Part shown: positions 22,614-30,795 of the stretch, piece by piece | Layout of the letters: the number at the start of each line of letters is the position of its first letter | Position numbering within the stretch: position 1 is the first letter of the stretch | NCBI GenBank assembly: GCA_905210995.1 | Contig: CAJLZE010000014.1 | Coordinates: 1 to 37,781 of the forward strand | Length of the DNA: 37,781 nt | Direction of reading: 5' to 3' | Source: an uncultured Anaerotruncus sp. | GTDB taxonomy: Bacteria; Bacillota; Clostridia; Oscillospirales; CAG-272 | Translations under genes and position numbers: made by a program | Notes under the pieces: generated by a model | What the model was told of the DNA's origin: nothing | Databases searched by the model: none | Seen by the model: only the letters and a program-made list of their open reading frames with translations

Positions 22614-23870
22614 TCAGCTGCGGGTCGGAAAAACGTCCTTTTCGTACTGTTTTACCGCGTCCATCCAGCTGCCGTCGGCGGGAACTCCCGCACGGGTGCA
22701 AAGCTCTTCCCATACGGCTCCCATCGGCAGTGTTTTCAGTTCTTCGTGCGCCGCAAGCAGCTCGGTAAAGCGGCCTGCGTCCTGAAGAGCGCGAAGCTGC
22801 TCGTGCGGAGTCAGAAGAGCATTGAGAAGCGCCTTTTCGAGGTTGCGCATACCGATGACCCATGCCGCTATGCGGTTTATGCTTGCGTCAAAATAGTCGA
22901 GGGCAAGGAAGGTGCGGTCAAGCGCGTTGCAGCGTACGACTTCCTTGGCGATCTCGCGCGTTTCGTCGTCGAAAAGCACGACATGGTCGCTGTCCCAGCG
23001 CACACCGCGCGTAACGTGCAGCGCGATGTTGTCTGCGAAGAGCAGCATTGAGGGGATCTTGTCGCTGACGACCTCTGTCGGGTGATAGTGGCCGTTGTCC
23101 ATGAGCGGTACAAGTCCGTGCTTTGCACTGTATTCGAGGCAGAACTCGGCAGAGCCGACGGTGTAGGATTCGACTCCGATGCCGAAGACCTTGGATTCAA
23201 GCGACACGGCGACGAGATCGCGGTCATAGCCGGCACCGAGAATGCGGTCGAGCGATTCGGCAAAGCGGCGGCGCGGTCCCTGACGGTCGGCGGGGGTGTC
23301 CTTGTAGCCGTCGGGTATCCAGATGTTCATGAGGCACTTTTTGCCGGTCTCGCGGGCGAAATATTCCGAGATGCGCAGGCAGGCTATTCCGTGGCGGATC
23401 CAGAATTCGCGCACGTTGTCGTCGGGGCTTGAGAGTGTAAGACCGGATGCTGCCATGGGGTGCGAGAAGAAGGTGGGGTTGAAGTCGAGCCCCAGCCCGC
23501 GTTCCTTGGCAAATCTCACCCATGCGGCAAAGTGACGGGGCAGCAGCGCGTCGCGGTCGGCGTGCTCGCCGTTCTCAAACACGGCGTAGTTTGCGTGGAT
23601 GTTGAGACGGTGTTTGCCGGGAACGAGCGAGAGCGCGCGGTCGATATCCTGCATCAGCTCGGCGGGGGTGCGTGCCGCACCGGGATAATTGCCGGTCGCC
23701 TGAATGCCGCCGTCAAGCGCGGTGGCGCCCTCAAAGCCGCGCACATCGTCGCCCTGCCAGCAGTGCATAGAGATGGGAGTGGCAAGCAGGGTGGATATTG
23801 CCTTTTCGGTGTCGATGCCGAGTGCGGCATAACGCTCGCGCGCGGCTTCGTAGATCATTTTATTGTGCAT
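22614..23870 (-). CDS. rhaA: L-rhamnose isomerase
   Basis: The 418-residue protein is of normal RhaA length (about 419). Seen motifs are ISMHCWQGDDVRGFEG (substrate region near 45), RLNIHANYAVFE, and the metal-binding sites MDNGHYHPTEVVSDKIPS (near 255) and RWDSDHVVLFDD (D-x-D near 290). The enzyme converts L-rhamnose to L-rhamnulose in the cytoplasm with Mn2+ (family knowledge). ATG 23870 is chosen for its agreement with family length and a GAAAGG about 15 bases upstream; ATG 23858 is possible. It is first in the operon, followed by the GH106-like hydrolase. The rhamnulokinase and aldolase genes are not in this window. Confidence 0.92.
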   Translation of the reverse strand: MHNKMIYEAARERYAALGIDTEKAISTLLATPISMHCWQGDDVRGFEGATALDGGIQATGNYPGAARTPAELMQDIDRALSLVPGKHRLNIHANYAVFENGEHADRDALLPRHFAAWVRFAKERGLGLDFNPTFFSHPMAASGLTLSSPDDNVREFWIRHGIACLRISEYFARETGKKCLMNIWIPDGYKDTPADRQGPRRRFAESLDRILGAGYDRDLVAVSLESKVFGIGVESYTVGSAEFCLEYSAKHGLVPLMDNGHYHPTEVVSDKIPSMLLFADNIALHVTRGVRWDSDHVVLFDDETREIAKEVVRCNALDRTFLALDYFDASINRIAAWVIGMRNLEKALLNALLTPHEQLRALQDAGRFTELLAAHEELKTLPMGAVWEELCTRAGVPADGSWMDAVKQYEKDVFPTRS

Positions 23871-23908
23871 TGGAAATAACAGCCTTTCGCTAAAGAATTT
23901 CAATTTAT

Positions 23909-23937
23909 ATTATACAGCATTTTTTCGTATCTTGCAA
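23909..23937 (-). promoter_or_regulatory. SigA promoter of the rhamnose operon
   Basis: Minus strand TTGCAA (23932-23937), a 17-base spacer, TATAAT (23909-23914). The leader is short (about 30 bases), with no obvious operator palindrome. Confidence 0.82.
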
Positions 23938-24010
23938 TAAAAAATCGTTGTTTTTTTGTATTATTCGGTTGGCAGACGGCGAAAATATAACCGAAACGGA
24001 GGTCACGGTC

Positions 24011-24463
24011 ATGAAAAATATCAATTATGCGACAACTAAAGTTTGCAAACGCGGCGATTTTTTCGGCACGCGCGCCGCCGAGGTGCTGCTTGTGCTCTTT
24101 TTCGGCGGCACGGTATACTGTTCCGCCGAAATGCTCTGGCGCGGGCGGACGCACATTTCGATGGCGCTGTGCGGCGCTTTATGCTTCTTTGTGCTCTACC
24201 GGCTCGAGGAGCTTCCGCGCTTCCGCTCGCTCCCGCTTGCAGTGCGCGCCGCGGCGGGAGCCGCCGTCATCACAGCAGCCGAATTTGTGACCGGGTGCGC
24301 GGTAAATCTTTGGCTCGGGCTCGGCGTGTGGGACTACTCGGGCGTTCCGTTTTCGTTTCTCGGGCAGATATGTCTGCCGTTTTCGGCGCTGTGGTTCCTC
24401 CTCTGCCTTGCGGCGTACCCCGTGTGCGACGCTCTGCGGCGCTTCGTGTTCGGCAGGCGGTAG
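24011..24463 (+). CDS. CmpB-type putative ABC transporter permease (PF06541-like) membrane protein
   Basis: This 150-residue protein has about four membrane segments (VLLVLFFGGTVYCSAEMLW, ISMALCGALCFFVLYRL, AVITAAEFVTGCAVNLWLGL, FLGQICLPFSALWFLLCLAA). The motif EFVTGCAVNLWLGLGVWDYS matches the family annotated as ABC transporter type IV (CmpB). The true function of that family is unclear. ATG 24011 is preceded by GGAGG. It is 71 bases upstream of the spoVB-like gene and may share its transcript. Confidence 0.75.
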   Translation: MKNINYATTKVCKRGDFFGTRAAEVLLVLFFGGTVYCSAEMLWRGRTHISMALCGALCFFVLYRLEELPRFRSLPLAVRAAAGAAVITAAEFVTGCAVNLWLGLGVWDYSGVPFSFLGQICLPFSALWFLLCLAAYPVCDALRRFVFGRR

Positions 24464-24534
24464 AGCGCTCATTTTTCACCCTTTTGCGGCATAACATTTT
24501 ATGTAATTCTTTCTTTGCCGAGAGGTAACGTGAT

Positions 24535-26118
24535 ATGCCGGAAAGGTCGCAGAGCCGCGCAAGGTCGCTCATATACAATTCGCTCCTTCTGTCACTCGCA
24601 GCGATAATAATGCGCGCCGTGGGCGTCAGCTTCAGCGTGTGGATATCCAACCGTGTGGGAGCGGAGGTGATGGGGCTTTACTCGCTGTGCATAGGCGTGT
24701 GGGGCTTTGCGCTGACACTTGCGACCTCCGGCGTGAATCTGGCGACGACACGCACCGTGGCAGAGGCGCTGCGCAACGGTGAGGAGAGCGGCGGCGGCAC
24801 CGCGCGTGCCGCGCTGCGCCGCGCGCTTGCATACGCGGTCTTTTTCGGCTGCCTTGCGGCGCTGCTGCTTATATTTTCGGCTGAGTTTATCGGGGTACAT
24901 ATCCTTTCCGACGCACGCACCGTGCGCCCGCTGAGGCTTCTCGGTATATCGCTGCCCGCGATATCTGTATCATCGGCGCTCGGCGGATATTTTTCGGCGG
25001 TGAGGCGCGTGTGGAAAAGCGCTGCGGCGCAGGTCGCAGAGCAGGCTGTGAAGATATTTGCCGTCGCGGCGCTCCTTGCGCACTTTATGCCGCGCGGAGC
25101 CGAATGGTGCTGCACGGCGCTCGTGCTCGGCGGCGCGGTGTCTGAAATAGCATCCTGCCTTGTAGCATACATTTTTTATCGGCGCGATCTCGGGCGCCAT
25201 ATAGGAAAGGGAAGATCGGAGCTCAGCGGAAAGGAGAGCACTCGTCGGCTGCTTGCCACCGCGCTGCCGGTCTCGCTCAGCGCATATGTGCGGTCCGGGC
25301 TCAACACCGTCGAGCATATACTCATACCGGAGGGACTTGAAAAGTTCGGCTCGACGCGCGGCGGCGCACTTGCCGAGTACGGTATGCTGAACGCAATGGT
25401 CATGCCCGTCGTGCTGTTTCCGTATGCGCTCATTTATTCATTCACGGGGCTTCTGATACCCGAAATGACCGCCGCCGCGTCGCTCGGACAGCGGCACCGC
25501 ATAAGCTATATTTCGGGGCGCGTCTGGCGGTTGACGGTGATATTCGGCGTCGGCGTTGCGGGCCTTTTCATCTGCTTTGCAGACGAGCTGGGCCTTGCCC
25601 TTTACGGATCGGGGCAGGCGGCGCGATTTATAAGGCTTCTCGGCCCGCTCATGCCCGTGATGTATCTTGACACGGTGACGGATTCGCTGCTCAAGGGGCT
25701 CGGCGAGCAGGTGTACACCATGAATGTAAATATTGCGGACGCGGCGATATCCGCATTTCTGGTCTTTGTGCTCGTGCCCGTTTTCGGCATTTCGGGCTAC
25801 ATAGCCGTGCTGTATATAAGCGAGATCATCAATTTCGCCCTAAGCGCGGCAAGGCTGTTGAGGGTCAGCGCCATGCGCCCTCGCGCCGTGCGCTGGATAT
25901 TCGCGCCCGTTTTCTGCATAATCGGGGCAGCCTGCACCGTGCGCCTGGTACTTATGGCACTGCCGGCTCCGCCCGCGGGCTGTCCCGCCGCCGTGACGCT
26001 TGCCTGTCATATGGGACTGACCGTGCTCGTGTTCGCCGTGTTTCTGCGAGCTACCGGATGCGTGGACGGCGAGCTTTCGGACTGGATAAAGCGGTCTGTG
26101 CGTATCAAAACCAATTAA
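24535..26118 (+). CDS. spoVB: SpoVB-type polysaccharide/lipid flippase (MOP superfamily)
   Basis: The 527-residue protein has about 14 membrane segments and begins with the MOP-flippase signature SLIYNSLLLSLAAIIMRAVG and RVGAEVMGLYSL. Later parts include PVSLSAYVRSGLNTVEHILI and GLLIPEMTAAASLGQ, as in the SpoVB/YtgP group. SpoVB is needed for spore cortex peptidoglycan; the group flips lipid-linked precursors across the membrane. GAGAGGT lies before ATG 24535. Sporulating Clostridia carry several such paralogues, so the sporulation role is likely but not certain. Confidence 0.82.
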   Translation: MPERSQSRARSLIYNSLLLSLAAIIMRAVGVSFSVWISNRVGAEVMGLYSLCIGVWGFALTLATSGVNLATTRTVAEALRNGEESGGGTARAALRRALAYAVFFGCLAALLLIFSAEFIGVHILSDARTVRPLRLLGISLPAISVSSALGGYFSAVRRVWKSAAAQVAEQAVKIFAVAALLAHFMPRGAEWCCTALVLGGAVSEIASCLVAYIFYRRDLGRHIGKGRSELSGKESTRRLLATALPVSLSAYVRSGLNTVEHILIPEGLEKFGSTRGGALAEYGMLNAMVMPVVLFPYALIYSFTGLLIPEMTAAASLGQRHRISYISGRVWRLTVIFGVGVAGLFICFADELGLALYGSGQAARFIRLLGPLMPVMYLDTVTDSLLKGLGEQVYTMNVNIADAAISAFLVFVLVPVFGISGYIAVLYISEIINFALSAARLLRVSAMRPRAVRWIFAPVFCIIGAACTVRLVLMALPAPPAGCPAAVTLACHMGLTVLVFAVFLRATGCVDGELSDWIKRSVRIKTN

Positions 26119-26126
26119 TGTAATTA

Positions 26127-26214
26127 TTGCGCACATCACGACGAAAAAAAGCGCAAAAGTTGCGCATTATATCGAATGGAAATGCGCAAAAGTTGCGCAT
26201 TTCTATTGCGCAAT
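26127..26214. repeat. Operator array of TGCGCAA palindromes upstream of the toxin-antitoxin pair
   Basis: Two copies of TGCGCAAAAGTTGCGCA-type palindromes (core 26151-26165 and 26183-26199; arms TGCGCAA/TTGCGCA around AAG) are 33 bases apart. A half-site TTGCGCA lies at 26127-26133 and a tight palindrome ATTGCGCAAT at 26205-26214 covers the promoter -35. Binding by the HTH of the antitoxin is the obvious guess. Confidence 0.75.
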
Positions 26215-26234
26215 GCAATTTTTTGTGATATAAT
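26206..26234 (+). promoter_or_regulatory. Promoter of the HTH-MNT/HEPN operon
   Basis: TTGCGC (26206-26211), a 17-base spacer, TATAAT (26229-26234) with TGTGA extended -10. The -35 box lies inside an operator palindrome, so a bound repressor would block polymerase. Confidence 0.78.
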
Positions 26235-26252
26235 TTCCTTGAGGTGAAACAG

Positions 26253-26723
26253 ATGACGTTGAAAGAGCTGCGTAAACAGAAAAAGCTCACGCAATACCAA
26301 TGTGCCGGGTATCTCGGGATCCCGCGCCGTACGTATCAGAATTACGAGAATGATGCCTCCCTTGCCGCGTCATTCAAGTATGAATACATGATGAGAAAGC
26401 TTGAGCGATACGGTCAGCCTGACGGTGAGAGCGGTATCCTCAGCATTCAGCAGATAAAGGATGCCTGTGCGAAGATATTGCCGTCATACGATGTCGGTTA
26501 CTGCTATCTTTTCGGATCGTATGCCAAGGGCAAAGCGACGGAAAAGAGTGATGTAGATCTGCTTGTTTCCACATCCGTTACGGGAATACGCTTTTACGAT
26601 CTTATCGAGGCGCTCCGCGAGGAACTCGGAAAAAAGCTTGACGTTCTCGATCTCGGTCAGTTGAGCGGTAACGACGAGCTTGTGAACGAAATACTGAAGG
26701 ACGGTATAAAGGTCTATGGATAA
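26253..26723 (+). CDS. HTH-MNT nucleotidyltransferase antitoxin (MntA-type)
   Basis: The 156-residue protein joins an XRE-type HTH (TLKELRKQKKLTQYQCAGYL, RRTYQNYEND, residues 1-40) to a minimal nucleotidyltransferase domain (~65-156). The latter has the exact GSX10DXD signature: GSYAKGKATEKSDVD. MntA antitoxins AMPylate a tyrosine of the partner HEPN toxin and so silence it (established for HEPN/MNT systems). Fusion to an HTH gives the antitoxin its own operator binding. ATG 26253 has GAGGTG upstream; an in-frame GTG at 26244 is less likely. It overlaps the toxin gene by eight bases. Confidence 0.88.
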   Translation: MTLKELRKQKKLTQYQCAGYLGIPRRTYQNYENDASLAASFKYEYMMRKLERYGQPDGESGILSIQQIKDACAKILPSYDVGYCYLFGSYAKGKATEKSDVDLLVSTSVTGIRFYDLIEALREELGKKLDVLDLGQLSGNDELVNEILKDGIKVYG

Positions 26724-27051
26724 CATAAAAAACGATCGGTATTATGTCGGGAAGATTATTACGGATCTTGCATTCATTACAGCGCACACGGAAGGACTTT
26801 CCCGCAGGCAGCTTGAAGAAAACGAGGTCCTTATAGATTCAGTAATGTTCCGCCTGATACAGGTGTCGGAAAATTCCGACAAGCTGACCGAAGCGTTCAA
26901 AAAACAATATTCCGCGATCCCGTGGCGGGCGATCAAGGGCTTGCGCAACCGTATCGTTCATGAGTACGGCAATGTTAATCTGTCTGTGGTGTATGACACT
27001 GTTTTCGAGGATATCCCAGCGCTGCTGCGCGACCTTGAAGGGATCGTTTAA
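26716..27051 (+). CDS. HEPN-domain (DUF86) toxin, RNase type
   Basis: The 111-residue all-helical protein carries the HEPN catalytic motif R-x4-H in GLRNRIVHEYGNV, with the tyrosine two residues after the histidine that in related systems is AMPylated by MntA. HEPN toxins of this group cleave RNA (tRNA in the Shewanella pair). It is co-translated with the HTH-MNT antitoxin and ends with a strong terminator. The length and motif are normal, with no sign of decay. Confidence 0.88.
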   Translation: MDNIKNDRYYVGKIITDLAFITAHTEGLSRRQLEENEVLIDSVMFRLIQVSENSDKLTEAFKKQYSAIPWRAIKGLRNRIVHEYGNVNLSVVYDTVFEDIPALLRDLEGIV

Positions 27052-27062
27052 GGCTCGGGTAT

Positions 27063-27101
27063 AAAATAACAGAGACGGGCAGCGCCCGTCTCTGTTATTT
27101 T
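27063..27101. terminator. Bidirectional terminator between HEPN toxin and spo0A
   Basis: An 18-bp perfect stem (arms 27063-27080 and 27084-27101, AGC loop) with A-rich and T-rich flanks, serving both convergent genes. Confidence 0.9.
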
Positions 27102-27112
27102 GCTTTTCAATA

Positions 27113-27892
27113 TCAATACAGCTTGTATTTCAGCCGCAGGTTATCCGCTATCATGGCGATGAACTCTGAATTCGTCGGCTTGCCGCGGTTGTTTTGGATC
27201 GTGTACCCGAAATAGGAATTCAGCGTTTCCACATCTCCGCGATCCCATGCGACCTCTATTGCGTGTCTTATCGCACGCTCGACGCGCGAGGTGGTGGTCT
27301 GATATTTCTTTGCAACGGTGGGGTAGAGCACCTTTGTCACCGAGTTGATGACGTCGTTGTCGCGCACCGTCATTAGTATCGCCGTGCGCAGGTACTGATA
27401 TCCCTTTATGTGCGCGGGCACGCCGATCTGATGTATTATCTTTGTGACCTGCGTTTCAATATCGGGCGTTCTTTCGGGATCGGCGGCGCCTCCATGCGCC
27501 TTTGCCGAGCGCATACGCAGGATGCTCTTTATATGCTCGGCAAGGCTGTCGCAGTCCACCGGCTTGAGCAGACACAGCTCGGCACCCGCGTTCATTGCCT
27601 CAACGAACACATTCTGGTTCGACACCATTGAAAGGACGATAAATGCCGGCGGCTCGTCCGGCGCAAAGCTCATGCTGCGCGCGCCACGCAGAACTCCGAT
27701 GCCGTCGAGCTTCGAGAGCCATATGTCAACGAGCGCGACCGTCGGATGTATCCGCGATATCAGCTCAAGCGCCTCCTCGCCGTTTGATGTCTCGTATACG
27801 GCGGTAAAGCCCGCGCGTCGTATGCCGTCGCTCATTGCGCGGCGCGCCGCCTGATTTTCGTCCGCTATAAGTATTTTTGTTGTGCTGTCCAT
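27113..27892 (-). CDS. spo0A: Spo0A, sporulation master response regulator
   Basis: The 259-residue protein has a receiver domain (KILIADENQAARR; phosphoacceptor aspartate in ALVDIWLSKLDG near residue 55; VLSMVSN; LLKPVD) and the Spo0A DNA-binding domain, which is strongly conserved: IHQIGVPAHIKGYQYLR, SRVERAIRHAIEVAW and GKPTNSEFIAMIADNLR. Phosphorylated Spo0A switches on sporulation genes. The receiver lacks the usual MP after the aspartate (DIWLS). The conserved threonine is replaced by serine (LSM), within the range of functional receivers. ATG 27892 has GGAGG upstream. It has its own SigA promoter; the usual neighbour spoIVB is not adjacent. Confidence 0.96.
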   Translation of the reverse strand: MDSTTKILIADENQAARRAMSDGIRRAGFTAVYETSNGEEALELISRIHPTVALVDIWLSKLDGIGVLRGARSMSFAPDEPPAFIVLSMVSNQNVFVEAMNAGAELCLLKPVDCDSLAEHIKSILRMRSAKAHGGAADPERTPDIETQVTKIIHQIGVPAHIKGYQYLRTAILMTVRDNDVINSVTKVLYPTVAKKYQTTTSRVERAIRHAIEVAWDRGDVETLNSYFGYTIQNNRGKPTNSEFIAMIADNLRLKYKLY

Positions 27893-27930
27893 CGTATTTC
27901 CTCCGTAATGCACTTAGTTTTGACAACATT

Positions 27931-27959
27931 ATTATACCAAATAATACCAAATTTTGCAA
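27931..27959 (-). promoter_or_regulatory. SigA promoter of spo0A
   Basis: Minus strand TTGCAA (27954-27959), a 17-base spacer and TATAAT (27931-27936). A weak 0A-box-like TGTCAAA lies just downstream (27919-27925, minus strand), one base from the TGTCGAA consensus; autoregulation is possible but unproven. Confidence 0.75.
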
Positions 27960-28214
27960 TACAAATTACGGAAAATACTGCACAAAAATGACGCCTTGGG
28001 ATTGTTGATTATTACCAATTTTTGGTGACCAAAGCGCTAAATGTGGCGCATTATGCAGAGCGGGATAACTATATGTAGTGTTATGCTGTTTCGGGTCGTA
28101 TGCCCGATCGCGTGCATCGGTGTCACGATATTAAACAACACGCGGAGTATAATTCATCAAGCGTTCACAATAATAGATTATAATAGTACAATGCAAAAGA
28201 AAGGACGATGCCAT
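27960..28214. other. Intergenic region between divergent spo0A and DUF1385 genes
   Basis: The 255 bases hold no gene. TATAAT boxes at 28148-28153 and 28179-28184 are possible plus-strand -10 elements for the DUF1385 gene but lack -35 partners at 16-18 bases, and a small stem (CCGAT...ATCGG) lies between them. AAAGGA precedes the DUF1385 start. Confidence 0.4.
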
Positions 28215-29285
28215 ATGTCTGATAAAAATGATAAAATATCCGCTGCGATAAAGACCTCCATCGGCGGTCAGGCGCTGATCGAGGGGATAATGATGCGCGG
28301 TCCGCGCAAGACCGCCATGGCGGTGCGCAGGCCCGACGGCAGTATGTGTGTTGAGGAATGGAACAATAAACAAAACACACGTCCGAAAATAACAAAGCTG
28401 CCCGTCATACGCGGCGTTTTCAATTTCGTCGACTCGATGATAACGGGCTACCGCTCGCTTATGCGCTCTGCCGAGATCGCGGGCTTTGAGGAGACCGCCG
28501 AGGACGGAGAGCCTGTCGGTGACGCAGCCGCAGGTGACGGCGAAAGCACCGAAAAGGGCGATAGGAGCGAAAAAAGCGAAAAAAGCGAAAAACGCGAAAA
28601 GAAGGACGGGAGTGTCTCATCCGGCGCGATGACCGCGCTTATGGTGTGCTCTATGGTGCTTGGGCTGGCACTTGCGCTCGTGCTGTTCAAGGTGATACCC
28701 GAAACGCTTTACGAGCTTCTTACCCGTGCGGTCCCCAAGCTCGGCAGCGCCGGCTACGGTTGGTCGCTCATACGCGCTGCATTTACCGGAATAATGAAGA
28801 TCATCATCCTCGTCGTCTACATGGCTGTGATCTCGCTCATGAAAGATATAAAGCGCACGTTCATGTATCACGGAGCCGAGCACAAGACGATATTCTGCTA
28901 TGAGCACGGACTTGACCTTACCGTCGGGAACGTGAGGATACAGCGCCGCTTTCACCCCCGCTGCGGCACCTCGTTTTTGATACTTATGGTGCTTGTTTCG
29001 ATATTCGTGACCATGTTCATTCCGGCGCACATTGTCGATAACCGTGTTCTGAACGTTCTTCTGCGCTCGGGTATCGGTATTCTGCTTCTCCCCGTGATAA
29101 TGGGCATAGGCTACGAGCTTCTCAAGTTTGCCGGAAGGCACGACAATCTTTTTACCCGCATAATTTCCGCGCCGGGCATGTGGCTTCAGCACATAACCAC
29201 CCGCGAGCCCGATGACAGCATGATCGAATGTGCCATTGCCGCGGTAAAGCGCGTTATTCCCGACGACGGCAGCGATAAGTGGTAA
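28215..29285 (+). CDS. DUF1385-family integral membrane protein
   Basis: The 356-residue protein is recognised from GGQALIEGIMMRGP, PVIRGVFNFVDSMITGYRSL, YHGAEHKTIFCYE and HPRCGTSFLILM, hallmarks of DUF1385. It has about four to five membrane segments, and between residues ~95 and 135 a hydrophilic insert with serine/lysine/glutamate repeats (SEKSEKSEKREK). The histidine and cysteine of HGAEHK and HPRCGTS suggest a metal site. The family's function is unknown; the gene often precedes prmC and prfA, which are not seen here. ATG 28215 is chosen for family match; longer in-frame starts have no ribosome site. Confidence 0.88.
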   Translation: MSDKNDKISAAIKTSIGGQALIEGIMMRGPRKTAMAVRRPDGSMCVEEWNNKQNTRPKITKLPVIRGVFNFVDSMITGYRSLMRSAEIAGFEETAEDGEPVGDAAAGDGESTEKGDRSEKSEKSEKREKKDGSVSSGAMTALMVCSMVLGLALALVLFKVIPETLYELLTRAVPKLGSAGYGWSLIRAAFTGIMKIIILVVYMAVISLMKDIKRTFMYHGAEHKTIFCYEHGLDLTVGNVRIQRRFHPRCGTSFLILMVLVSIFVTMFIPAHIVDNRVLNVLLRSGIGILLLPVIMGIGYELLKFAGRHDNLFTRIISAPGMWLQHITTREPDDSMIECAIAAVKRVIPDDGSDKW

Positions 29286-29309
29286 AAGCAATAAAGCAAT
29301 AAAATAAAG

Positions 29310-29343
29310 AAGAGAGCCCCGAACGGTTTTTCGGGGCTCTCTT
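29310..29343 (+). terminator. Terminator of the DUF1385 gene
   Basis: A 14-bp stem (AAGAGAGCCCCGAA, loop CGGTTT) ending in TTGT. A-rich flank on the other side makes it usable for the convergent lipoprotein operon as well. Confidence 0.8.
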
Positions 29344-29390
29344 GTATAAAGCATACCCCCGCCGCGCGTACGCGCGGCGGGGGATCTGTG

Positions 29391-30761
29391 TTACGATGCG
29401 GAGATCTGATGCTCGGCGGGGATGCCCTTGAGTATCGGCGTGTTGTCAGATGCGTCGCTCCACGCATCGGTGCCGAGATTCATGGCGTCGCAGGCGCCGG
29501 TGCCGAGGCTGACCTCGGGAGCGCCGCAGGCGGGAACAGTCGCATTCTTGTTTTCGGTCTCGGTATTCCACACGAGCACCTTTCCGGAGGCGTACACGTT
29601 TTCCGCATAGTCGTCGCCGCTCTTTGTCGAGCAGGAAGCGCTCAGCTCCTTGGAATCGGCGGTCAGGGTGTATACGTTGCCGGTGCTGTAGCAGTTCTTT
29701 ATCGTGCAGGCAGCGCCGTTGGCGGCGTTCATTCTGCCGACGATGCCCGCGGCAGCCGATGTACCGTTGTTTGCACCGGAGTTGCAGCTTATGACGTTGC
29801 CCTTGTTATAGCACTCGATTATGCTTGCGTCTCCGCCCGAGCCGCTCATGACGCCGGTAATGCCGCCTATGATGGCGCATCCGCTGGCGGCGTAGCTGTC
29901 GTCACCGACGACGCCCGCAGACACGGTGCCGAAGTTTGCGCAGGACTTGAGCTGAACGCCCACGACGGCGGGAATGATGCCGCCGACATAAAGCGCGTTC
30001 GATTTCTTTGTAGCCGTCACGTTGCCGTGGTTCGCGCAGTTTTCAATGGTCAGTCTCGCGGTGGAGGATGAGTTGTACTTGCCCGCGATGCCGCCGACAT
30101 ATGCGTTGCCGGTAACGTTCGCATAGTTCACGCAGCCGCGGATGACATTGCCCTCGCCGTTGAATACGCCGACGACCGAGCCGATGTTTGAGTCATAGGA
30201 GCAGACAAGTCCCTTGCCGATAATAAGGTTTTCGATCGTCGCGCCGTTTATATACCCGAACAGACCGGTCTCGCCAACGCCGAACACATAAAGCCCGGAT
30301 ATGGTATGACCGGCGCCGTTGAAGCTGCCGGTGAAGGGAGCGGCGGAGCTGCCGATGGGCGTGATGGTGTTCTGCGGTTTGTTTTCGGTCGTCCATTTAT
30401 CCACATCGTCGGTGGGGTTGAACGCGATGTCTGCGGTGAGGACGTACTTGCCGTCACGCGGACCTGCGGCGCTGAGCCATATGAGATCGTCGACGGTGCC
30501 TATCTGATATACGCCGTCTATCTGAGCGGGCGCTTTTGTTTCGGGTGCCGGCTCGGTCGTTTGGGGAGCGTCGGTCTTGGGGGCGTCCGTCGCGGGAGAG
30601 GTCGGAGCCGTCGTGGAGGGCGAGGTGGGAGCGTCTGTCTTTATGCCTGCGGTCGTAGAGGCGGGTGTCGTTACGTCGTTGTCGCCTGTTTTTCCGCAGG
30701 AGGCGAGCGCGACGAGCATCACAGCCGCAAGAACAACGGCGAAAAGTCTTGTTTTTTTCAT
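29391..30761 (-). CDS. Secreted lipoprotein with GLUG-type repeats
   Basis: The 456-residue protein has a signal peptide with lipobox LASC (cysteine near residue 22), a threonine/proline/serine-rich linker (~30-80), then repeated beta-rich units. Each holds an NxGNV(T/S) or ENCANHGNV-type strand and a (V/I)GGI(A/T)G loop (TGNAYVGGIAGKYN, KSNALYVGGIIPAV, IIGGITGVMSG, AAGIVGRMN). This pattern matches GLUG-motif surface proteins such as those of M26-peptidase type adhesins. It is anchored in the outer leaflet of the cell membrane and probably binds a surface or polymer; the ligand is unknown. AAAGGAAC precedes ATG 30761. It is the second gene after the metallo-beta-lactamase-fold lipoprotein, 34 bases downstream. 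Confidence 0.75.
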   Translation of the reverse strand: MKKTRLFAVVLAAVMLVALASCGKTGDNDVTTPASTTAGIKTDAPTSPSTTAPTSPATDAPKTDAPQTTEPAPETKAPAQIDGVYQIGTVDDLIWLSAAGPRDGKYVLTADIAFNPTDDVDKWTTENKPQNTITPIGSSAAPFTGSFNGAGHTISGLYVFGVGETGLFGYINGATIENLIIGKGLVCSYDSNIGSVVGVFNGEGNVIRGCVNYANVTGNAYVGGIAGKYNSSSTARLTIENCANHGNVTATKKSNALYVGGIIPAVVGVQLKSCANFGTVSAGVVGDDSYAASGCAIIGGITGVMSGSGGDASIIECYNKGNVISCNSGANNGTSAAAGIVGRMNAANGAACTIKNCYSTGNVYTLTADSKELSASCSTKSGDDYAENVYASGKVLVWNTETENKNATVPACGAPEVSLGTGACDAMNLGTDAWSDASDNTPILKGIPAEHQISAS

Positions 30762-30795
30762 TTCAATGGGTTCCTTTCGATAAATTTTTTATTTT

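Noticed and set aside
28041..28214. N-terminal extension of the DUF1385 protein
   Set aside because: No ribosome site precedes the upstream starts, and the conserved domain begins soon after ATG 28215.
28561..28600. Short tandem DNA repeat in the DUF1385 gene as a regulatory element
   Set aside because: It encodes the in-frame SEKSEKSEK linker between membrane domains.
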